Shown: piece after piece, positions 56,039-64,000 of the stretch
Numbering within the stretch: the stretch's first letter is position 1
How the letters are laid out: every line of letters starts with the position of its first letter
DNA from: Isoetes taiwanensis
Taxonomy: Eukaryota; Streptophyta; Lycopodiopsida; Isoetales; Isoetaceae
Reading direction: 5' to 3'
DNA length: 64,000 nucleotides
Assembly (NCBI GenBank): GCA_021234155.1
Contig: JAJEKV010000012.1
Span: 6,513,789 to 6,577,788 of the forward strand
Notes under the pieces: model-generated
Told to the model about the DNA's origin: nothing
Database searches by the model: none
The model's input: only the letters and a program-made list of their open reading frames with translations
Program-made: the position numbers and the translations under genes

Positions 56039-57967
56039 ATGTCGAGAAGAAATAGCGGAATTAGTTCTTCAAGGGAGCAGAAGGAGATTGAAGATGAAGA
56101 ATGGACTCAAATATTCTGGCTTGACAGCCGGAATGATCTGGGTTGGAAATTGCTCAAAGACATTCACATAGGGCTGCAAATCATCCAAGACCAGCAGAAG
56201 GCGGCGGCTCTGTGCATGGGAGTCCAAGAGGAGGTGACGATAACAGCATGCAATGAAAGAATGATCAAGATCGACGATGATTACTGGGAAGGAAGAGCTA
56301 GCGATAGGGACTGGGTATGGAATATGTAGGGATACGCTCAGGAAATGGACACATCCCTTTACAAGCTGATAACGGTGAAGCAGGGCCACACGGAGACGGA
56401 CTATTGTAGTCTCAAGAACGGAATTTTCAGGGCATCCATGAATGAGATGCTGGCAAAGGTCAAGGACCTTATTATCCAGTGGGACAGTCTGAAGGGTAAA
56501 ACCAAGGCAAGCATAAGATTAATCGGGAGATGGGAGGATGCTGAAGACCACGTAATTGAAAAACACAGAAAAGCTTTTAGATCAAGGATGAAGGTGGAAG
56601 AAATACCCAAAGTACTTGCAACATCCCTGGAAGTCTACCAAATGAGGCTGAGGAAAAACGCGAAGAAATGTACCATTAAAGATAGTAACGGATTCTTCAA
56701 TCCGGTAGAGGTGGACTCCTGCGAATGTGAAAACTGCAATGACGTCAAGATGTCGGGGCTCAACATTCTAAAAACAAAGATTGGAGAGGACAAGATCAGC
56801 AACGCCATTCCGATGATGGGTAAAGGGGACAAAGCGAAAGGTTTGAATTCTCATTTGTCTTATAAGAATGTTCTAATGAAGAATGAGACTCTAAATTTCC
56901 CCCCTGAAGTTTCTGGTTTTAGTAATTCCAATAGTGACAGAGATTTCATTGATCTTCTTGAAGTGCATGACTCCTCTGCAACTGACATTTTCACCAGAAA
57001 GGCTTTTTTTATCCATTTCCCGCTTAGGTGTCCCTTGCTTGGTGATGTTAAGCTCTGGATAACTAAAAACCAGCATGTCCCCATTTTGTCTATTCTTAAG
57101 ATGGACAGTAAAACCTATCAGATTGTTTGCAGGGATGAGCAGAGTGTCCACTCTATTCTTAGAAGGAAACATGATTTTATATCTAACTCTCCCTTCTACA
57201 TTATGAGATGGCGGGCAGATTTCATCCCAGGGAAAGAGGAAAGTATAAGCACCTCAACGTGGATCACCTTCCTGAATCTCCCTCCAGCCTTCTGGACTAA
57301 GTCTCATTTGAACACTATTTCCAGAAATCTCGGGGAGATTCTTGAAATCAATTTACCTCAAACAAATTTCCCATCCGTCTGTATTTCTAAAACCATAAAT
57401 TCCAAATGGGATAATACTCTCAAGATCAGGATCAGTGCTAACAAATTTATTGATCTCAGGATCCTGTATTCCAAAACCCCGGTTATAATCAGGGATCCCA
57501 AGGGTAAAAGCCCTATGTTTCGGGAGGAAATCAAGCAAACCTGGGTTCCCAAAAAGAGTAATAAAGAGGTGGACACTGATAAAGGCTCTACATCGACAAT
57601 TGGAAGGCCAAAGGCATAATAAAGATATGCCCGACATCAACTTTTAAAGTATCAACCCCAGCAAATGAGGTTGAAAATTGATGAGAATATGGTGGTCACA
57701 ATTGAAAATGTTAACCTTTCAGTTAAAATCGACACAGGTGATATCTTTTTGTCTATTCCAAAATTTCCTGACACTCCGAAAGTGTGGGAGGACACTAAGT
57801 TTGACCAGAAAATCGAGAACCTGATTGAGACTGAGGAGCAAGGCTGGAGGATTGTGGATAAGAGGAAAGGAAGGGCAAAAAAGAAATTCTATCAAGGCCC
57901 CAGCAGAGCCAGTCCCAGAAAATCCACTATCCAAGCTGGACAAGTGGTAGGAAAGTATAAATATTAA
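56039..57967 (+). pseudogene. ORF1 of LINE I (three in-frame stops)
   Basis: One frame runs from the ATG at 56039 to the stop at 57965-57967, interrupted by TAG at 56327 and TAATAA at 57617-57622. The RNA-binding DUF4283-type domain of plant L1 ORF1 occupies roughly 56950-57500 (FFIHFPLRCPLLGDVKLWI, WRADFIPGKEESISTSTWIT, FLNLPPAFWTKSHLNTISRN). In front lies about 300 residues I cannot assign, including DSCECENCNDVKMSG (Cys cluster near 56718). The last 100 codons (57665 onward) are Lys-rich. If the stops are mutations, ORF1 was about 642 codons. Alternatively ORF1 ended at 57617 and the last part is separate. Confidence 0.75.
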
Positions 57968-57969
57968 TG
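57965..57969 (+). promoter_or_regulatory. UAAUG overlap joining ORF1 and ORF2 of LINE I
   Basis: The stop codon TAA of the upstream frame shares its last A with the ATG that opens the endonuclease. In the silkworm LINE SART1 such a UAAUG is known to couple translation of the two ORFs by termination and restart; here that function is inferred. Confidence 0.7.
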
Positions 57970-58974
57970 GATAGAAGAATTAACTGTGTTACCTTGAATC
58001 TCCAGGGGATCAATAATTGTGTCAAGAGGGACAGGTTAAAGGTTTGCTTATCTACCCTTCTCCCTGATATTATTTTCTTTCAAGAGCATAAAATCCATGA
58101 CTCCAATCACCAGGTAATGATTGGTAAGACCCTCCCTCCTGGTTATGAATTATGGTCCATTCCTGCTAATGACTCCTCTGCAGGGATAGCTATAGCCTGG
58201 AAGGATAACCTAAATTTTTCTGATAAGTATATGGTTAATGGCAGGGAAGGAAGATGGCAGATTTTATTATGTACCCTGCTTGGTATTAGGATTGCCTTAG
58301 TTAATATTTATGCCTTTAATAATCCAGGTGATAGGATAGGTATTTGGAATAGGGTTAAGAACAGTCTAGATAACATTGAATTTGATGAGTGTATTCTTGG
58401 GGGAGACCTCAACATGGTTACTAATGAATTCATGAAAAATAAGAATTACAGGCCTTTGGGAGCTAAAGAAAAGAAAGCATGGGGTGATCTTATCAACAGT
58501 CATAATCTCACCTTGGCCAGGACCAAACCTAATTCCTATAGCTGGACGGACAAGAGAAGTGACCCTACCCTTTGTCTTCATGGCAGGTTTTATTTATCTG
58601 AGAATCTTTGGAATTTTAGTAATAGAGTTGTTAATCTGGAGGGTTATACTCTCTCTGATCATTACCCCCAGCAATTAGTTATCTCGGATAGGACGGTAAT
58701 TAGGAAAAAGAAAACTTACTTCAAATTGAACACTAACTTGTTTGGATCGGGGAAGATTTTTTTAGACAGGTTGGAGCAGGTTATATCCAGATTTCCCAAA
58801 CCTGAGGGTCCCTCGGGTTGGATGTTCTGGTGGATAGAGGTCTCCAAGGCCATAAAAAATTGGCTAAAAGAATGGGGGAAAAGCATTCATCAGCAGAAAA
58901 TGGCCACGCTTAATAACCTGAGAAACTCTCTCTCTCGCCTCCGAGGCTCAAGGACAACATCAAAGGCATATTGA
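57967..58974 (+). pseudogene. AP-type endonuclease, start of ORF2 of LINE I
   Basis: 335 codons open without a stop. Endonuclease/exonuclease/phosphatase motifs in order: CVTLNLQGINNCVKRDRLKV, IIFFQEHKIHD (catalytic Glu), IALVNIYAFN, ECILGGDLNMV (Asp-x-Asn) and YTLSDHYPQQL (SDH). A substitution is visible in the block before SDH, where DPTLCLHGRFYLS replaces the usual xSRLDRFLVS. The frame ends at 58972-58974 and continues in another, so ORF2 as a whole is broken. The start is set by the UAAUG overlap. Confidence 0.9.
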
Positions 58975-60760
58975 GAAGGAGGAAATTAAAATCGCGACAA
59001 GGTTGGAGGCTTAAGGCCAAAATAAGAGAAATCAAAGAGGATGAGAGGTGTAGTTCAAAGTTCTTCTTTGCCAAGGCCAAAGGGAGAATTAAAAGAAATC
59101 ACATCTTCGATATAAAGGTTGGAGATGAGGTGATTGTGGAGGAAGATCAAATTAAGCTGCAGCCACCGAAAGCACTTCACCAACATTATGGGGACCAATG
59201 TCGACTTTTTGCATAATAGGATGGATGGTTTTATTAATATCCAAAAAAGTGACAAAGTGGAAGATAATCTTACTATCCACGGGGCATTCACAAACGATGA
59301 GATTTTCCAAACCGCCAAAGAAATGGATAAGGGGAAAACTCCCCACTGACGTGATGGTCTCCCGTGGAATTCTTCCTCAAGGCTTGGCCTCTACTCGGGA
59401 TTGTATAACAAGTATTGCTAACGAGTTCGGGGAAAGGAAATGTCCGGATGCCGTGATAAACACTAGTCTCGATAGCATTGATTCCTAAGGTGGAAATGCC
59501 TGGGTATCCTTCTCTCACTATAGGCCAATTTCCCTATCAAACATGGTTTACAAGCTGATTTCGTGGACGATTGCAAGGAGACTCAAGCCTATCCTCGATA
59601 AAATAATAAGCTCCTCTCAGGCTGCATATCTCAAGGACAGATTCATTTTGGATAATGTTGTGACAGCTATCCTTGGCCTCAACTGGGCTAAGGATTCCAA
59701 GCAGGACATAGCCCTTTTTAAAGTCGGATATCACCAAGGCATTTGACACAGCCACCGGAGCTTCCTCCGTAAATGCCGCAGAGCTATAGGTTTTTCCGAG
59801 GGATGTGACTCAAATCTTTAAGGCTATTCTCCACAACTCAAGATCCTCCGCTCGATCAATGGTGATCAGAGCCCATTCTTTCCTTTGAAGAGGGGGGTAA
59901 AACAAGGGTGCCCCCTTGCTCCCTTCCTTTTCCTAATTATTATGGAGGCCCTTCACTGCAAATTGGAGGATGCTAAGAATTCCAATCTAATTCAAGGGTT
60001 AAGTCTTCCGTAAAACCATGAAGGAGTTGGACTAATTCCCCAATGGTCACTTTGCATGACACTTTTATTATGCTATCAATGGATCAGTCTATTACCAATA
60101 CCCGTGATAATTCGAGGCCTTTGGAGAGGTTTCAGTGTAATCCTATCAAATCAAAAGTCTTAGCTAAGGATCGTAAAAGGAGAGCACACGGCCGACCTTT
60201 TGGGCTGAAGTATATTTCCCCACGCCTCCTTCCAAAATTCGGTATCCCTTTGCGCTAAAAAAGTAGCCCTCCTCGATATTTGGGCTGACATTATAGAGAA
60301 ATTTCAAAAAAGGTGGATAGCCTTAATTCAAGTATATCTCAAAGCGTGGAAGGGCAATTATAGCTAACTCCGTTATTTCCTCATCCCATGTTTATCGGGC
60401 CTCAATTATCCTTGCCCCAAAAAGGTTTCTAACAAACCGCAAAGTATAATTGGTGTACATCTCTTTGTGGCTAAAACAGAAGGTGCCGGACTCGGTGGCT
60501 ATGGCGTAATGTTGCAAAAAGAAAAAGGAGGATCGGGGGTCATAAATATTGAGAAGCGGGGGCTGGCCCTAGCACCAAATATTTTTCAAGGCAGCTCACA
60601 ATTTGATCGGACACCCCTCAGATCCATCATCATTAGGCACTCAAGTGTTGGTCCTTTGGTTGGAGGCAGGTCAAAATTGTTCTTCCTCATGCCATCTACT
60701 TTCCATTTACTATACCCAAGTCCGTCCCAGCTCTGATCAAGAAATGGATCAAAGCTTGGA
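58975..60760 (+). pseudogene. Reverse transcriptase of LINE I (heavily broken)
   Basis: Fragments in changing frames: KEDERCSSKFFFAKAKGR (about 59040), MVYKLISWTIARRLKPILDK with QAAYLKDRFILDN (59543-59665), SDITKAFDTA (first catalytic Asp, about 59727), GVKQGCPLAPFLFLIIMEAL (about 59896), a degenerate FADD box HDTFIM (about 60055), and KEKGGSGVINIEKRG (about 60520), which matches the L1 KEKGGLGIRNL block. Confidence 0.82.
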
Positions 60761-61095
60761 ATAATTAATTTAAGGGATTATTCAATTGGGATGAGGGCCT
60801 ATCCTTGGATCAATCTATCTTCTGGAACCCTGCCATTTTAACTAACGATCCTTTGTTATGTCTAGCATGTCATTTTTTAGATCAGGCAAAGCTTTGGAGA
60901 AACAAGGGAGTAAACCTAATTAGGGATATGTACAATGAAGATGGGATCATACCCTTTGAAAACTCAGCTCTGGCAGAAGAGGGAGAAACTTGTGAAACTC
61001 TCTACAACAACATCTCGCAATACTTTGTTACAGGGCCATTGAGGGAGGAGGATAATAATTGAATTGTCATGGCGTAACTACCCTAATGAGCTAAA

Positions 61096-61255
61096 GTGGC
61101 CTACAGGTTCCTCATGAGGGATAATTCAATGACCATCCAGGAGAAATGGGGAACAGACAGGGATAGATGCAGGAGGAATTTGAAGTTTATGTGGTCTAGC
61201 CCGATCTATCCTAAAATCAAATCATTTATGTGGCAATTATGGCACAAAGCTTTGG
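61096..61255 (+). pseudogene. zf-RVT start of LINE I, cut at a junction
   Basis: RNLKFMWSSPIYPKIKSFMW then QLWHKALAE is the Trp-rich approach of the zf-RVT domain. At ALAE the LINE stops and antisense LINE E sequence begins; the cysteines are lost. Confidence 0.85.
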
Positions 61256-62293
61256 CTGAGTCGATCTCTTCATCCCTATTAGTTGTTCCCATGTGGAAGT
61301 GCTTGACGATATGCATATCCTGCTCAGGGACCGGCACATAGTCTACCACACTAGATCCTCCCCCCTAGTTTTCCCCGCCCTAGTGCTTTAAGCGGTGGAT
61401 GGCCACCGTACCCATTGCAGACACCGTCAAAGATACCATAGAGCAAAAGCAACTGCCTACCATAGCGTGTGACCTGATTGTCATCTGATGTCCGTGGCCA
61501 AGCTCCTTCTGCATGATGCAGCTACAACACATCATCGATCAAGGGATCAAATCTCATGGGTTGTTCTACCCCGGTGCGTGCATTGAAGCCTCCAAGGAGT
61601 ATGACATCGCCTAACCGCTTATGTTGTCAGATATCATCATACGATCAACATAGGGTCCAACCCCATCCACATCCCAAAGTGGGTGTGATAGAAGTTGCTC
61701 TCTGCATGTGGAAAGTAGCAGGCTGCCACAAAGAGAGGTCTGCTACTGCAATTTTGCACACACACCCACAGGTACCGGTTGTGCATGTCTGTCTAAAACA
61801 AGGAGATTGACTGTGCCAAGGTCGTCCGATGGTAGTAGGCAACCCCCCCCATGCCCCCCCTTTCATGTGCAATCATTGAAGATTAAGTAGCATTAGTATC
61901 CTGGCAAGTCGGGTATCCTGTGTCCTGCATGCTCCCATGTTTGCATGAGAAAGATGAGATCCATGTCTCAACACGTAACCGAAGTTGAGACGATCTCCCT
62001 TCGCCATGGGAAGCCCCGACAATTCCATAAGACTATGCCGAGGCACACTATTTGTTGGCAAGGGCTGCAGCTGGAGATTCAGTGGCGGCAGCAGGAGGAG
62101 GGGTGGTAGAAGTGGAAGCAATATGAGATGTGCGAGCAATAGAAGGTGTGGAAACCGAAGCAGGGCATGCGACTGTAGCAGGCGAAGCAGGTGCATGGTC
62201 AGGGGATGCTGGAGGGTTCGCAGATCTTGCCCCAAATTAGTCCTGCAGCTTCTCCCTGTCTGCAGATGCTTTTAACTTTGGCCAACTCGTGTC
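61256..62293 (-). pseudogene. LINE E endonuclease fragment, second copy
   Basis: Minus-strand copy of 48935-49977 with the same frames in more eroded form: CGCVCKIAVADLSLWQPATF (about 61700-61760) and the Ser/Thr/Pro linker at about 62075-62235. It stops at the LTR exactly as in copy 1. Confidence 0.85.
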
Positions 62294-63827
62294 TGTTACG
62301 TTCCATGTATTTATACGGTATATATATGCATATTATGACACTTCACCAGTGTATAATTAGACCCTAAGGGTCAATAGGGGATAACTTGGGTTAACCTAAA
62401 AGGGATTTTGTTAGCTATGCTAAAAATATTAGTGAATAAATAACCTACTTAGACTAATTAGTTATAATTAGCTAAAGGAAACCAATAGGGAAGTGCCACC
62501 TGACCCAAATCGATTGGCCAAGTGGGACTTGCCAAATTGGGAGAAGAAATTGGGGTCCTGCCCCCATTTCTACCCCAAAATCAATTTGGGGAAGAGGAGA
62601 GGAAGAGCAGCCACCAGTTGTTTTAAACAGACCTGAAGAATGGAGGCCTTTTATGATAAGCTCCAGTAGGAGACTGATTAGTCTCTAGATAGCTCGTATT
62701 TCCGCTAACACTTCTTTGAGTAGATGGAATGGTTAAATTCTCTTTTATCTGTTATTATGATGATGATGGATACTTTGATGGTGTTTTATATTCTTTCTTT
62801 CTGCTCCTTCCGTGTATTGGGGGTTAAGGGAAGGGTAGAGACCTAAAAGCTTCCTAGAAATAGAGATATTTCTAGCTAGAACCCTTAAAACTCAGTAATT
62901 GCGGCCTATGCACAAGAGCCCACCTGGCCGTGGATGTTATCTCGTGATTCAGCACCAGACAACGAGCACAATGGCGAAACGGAAGTGGAGTCTTGTCTAG
63001 CGTGGCTACGAGACTCCTACAGTGTGCTAGGCTTATAGTCGATCCTCGCATTTGGGGCCCGGTATGGGTCCAACGCCTCCTGGGTCACAAGAAACGTGCC
63101 TATATGGACGTCCTGAGCTCGATGGGCACGCCTGGCGGTCCATAGATTTTGGGGGGTTCAAGTCAGGTACGGATGCTGGGGTCATTAAGGAGGCACGCAT
63201 TCTCTAGTACACCCAGGGATCCATTATGTTCGGGAAGGGGATACTTCTCTGACCTGCCTCATCGGACCGGGGAGATATAACCCGGAGTAGTCTCATAGGG
63301 TGATTCCATGACGTTGCGTCTCTGGCAGGCTACAATCATGCCATAGCATGTTTCAGCCTATCTGCAAAGTGTGCACAGGAGGGGCGGATAGAGTGGACTA
63401 CCCTAGCCATTGTCCTATGCCAGCCAACGCCATGTTATACTTCCGTCTCCTTATACCTTGAGGCCCTGACTGTTAGTTGACCCCATGGAGTCTGAGCCAA
63501 GGGTAGCGCCCTTGTTATGATGGGTTACGTATGTTACTATGTGCTTGTATTGTCATTCGTTGATGAGGATAGATGGGCCATCGTTCGTGGTGGTATATTA
63601 TTTAAGCATGATTGTTGTATGCTAACATGTATATACGCTTCCGCTATATAGGGTTCCCATAGAGGACGTGGGGCGAATGACACCTCCGTGTTCCTCGCCC
63701 AGACACTTGGCTATTCCAAGTGGTCCGAGTATGATGGAGGCCCCAACCATGGTGATGTAGTCGCCATAGGAGGGGAATTCCCGTATTTGTACGATGAGAG
63801 CATCATATAGATACTGGGAGCGTCACA
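62294..63827 (+). repeat. LTR of element C, copy 2
   Basis: 1,534 bp, TGTTACGTTCC ... GGGAGCGTCACA, more than about 95% identical to 49978-51517 by eye. It is followed by a PBS and interior, so it is another 5' LTR, not the 3' LTR of copy 1. Confidence 0.9.
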
Positions 63828-63828
63828 G

Positions 63829-63840
63829 TAGTATCAGAGC
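63829..63840 (+). promoter_or_regulatory. Primer-binding site of element C, copy 2 (one mismatch)
   Basis: TAGTATCAGAGC; G to A change relative to copy 1. Confidence 0.9.
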
Positions 63841-64000
63841 ATGATTTTGGTAGACCAAATCATTGCACTGGCCATAGTTTAACTCATTAGTTGGGTGGAT
63901 TTTGTCATAGGTTAATCCATCCCAACTCTGTAGTTAGTATGTGGGTTGACCCAGTTATGGTAGGATTAAATTAGTTGAGTGGGAGAGTGTAAGCTAGGAG
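63841..64000 (+). mobile_element. Start of the element C interior, cut by the window edge
   Basis: Matches 51531-51690. Whether the ORF and histone-like region also follow in this copy cannot be seen. Confidence 0.85.

Larger units (their letters stand above)
55880..61255 (+). mobile_element. LINE I, plant L1 type, almost full length
   Basis: Order on the plus strand: ORF1, endonuclease, RT, zf-RVT. It is abruptly cut at 61255 by the second copy of the duplicated block. The 5' limit is approximate. ORF1 and the endonuclease are much better preserved than the RT part, which has many frameshifts. Confidence 0.85.
61256..64000 (+). repeat. Large duplicated block, copy 2 (reaches window end)
   Basis: Direct repeat of 48935-51690. 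The junction with LINE I shares CTGAG with copy 1. Divergence is low except in patches, for example around 61375-61432. The right boundary is outside the window. Confidence 0.92.

Noticed and set aside
62294-63827. This LTR as the 3' LTR of the element starting at 49978
   Set aside because: A 3' LTR would not be followed by a primer-binding site and leader, and its left flank is the same LINE fragment that precedes the first LTR.

Overview
The window is nuclear DNA of a land plant. The evidence is two spliced plant genes (a mitochondrial phosphate carrier and an AGD14-type ArfGAP), LTR elements primed by plant initiator-Met tRNA, a Mutator-like element with a MuDR/MULE/SWIM transposase, and a plant L1-type LINE. 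More than 80% reads as transposable elements in several nesting levels and states of decay. That fits a large repeat-rich genome such as a gymnosperm, fern or TE-rich angiosperm; the sequence alone does not let me name the lineage.

Layout. 1-1860: decayed Ty1/copia pol. About 2090-2830: LINE remnant ending in a zf-RVT domain. 3035-15690: a complete LTR retrotransposon on the minus strand (element A) with both LTRs, PBS, PPT and a 5-bp ATGGT target duplication. It has no recognisable pol, and its leader carries three near-identical palindromic hairpins. 15708-about 19650: 5' part of a related plus-strand element (B), whose LTR is enlarged by a repeat with pol III promoter boxes; an inverted copy of that repeat lies at 20474-20922. 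About 24730-27075: a non-L1-type LINE (D).

Gene island. 27912-29598 (+) is an intact six-exon mitochondrial phosphate carrier. 30781-34578 (-) is an intact 12-exon ArfGAP of the AGD14 type. They are tail to tail, 1.2 kb apart, with a 285-bp tandem duplication between them. The carrier imports phosphate into mitochondria and the ArfGAP acts on Arf GTPases in vesicle traffic; I see no functional link between them beyond being the only preserved genes here.

35255-49977: a minus-strand LINE (E) split by an 11.1-kb DNA-transposon-like element (F, 36537-47632). F has CACAAG terminal inverted repeats, ATGGTT-type subterminal repeats and a 3-bp ATG target duplication. Inside F are LINE fragments, a SINE-like unit and a complete 3.0-kb Mutator-like element with 9-bp target duplications.

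49978-64000: LTR element C. Behind its 5' LTR it carries an unidentified coiled-coil ORF and then a clear histone H3 core interrupted by one stop codon. A plant L1 LINE (I, about 55880-61255) with a UAAUG ORF1/ORF2 junction follows. From 61256 a 2.7-kb block (antisense LINE E endonuclease, C LTR, PBS, leader) repeats 48935-51690.

Most notable: the histone H3 domain inside an LTR element, the repeated leader hairpins of element A (with weaker counterparts in B), and the 11-kb element F whose ends restore the LINE reading frame.
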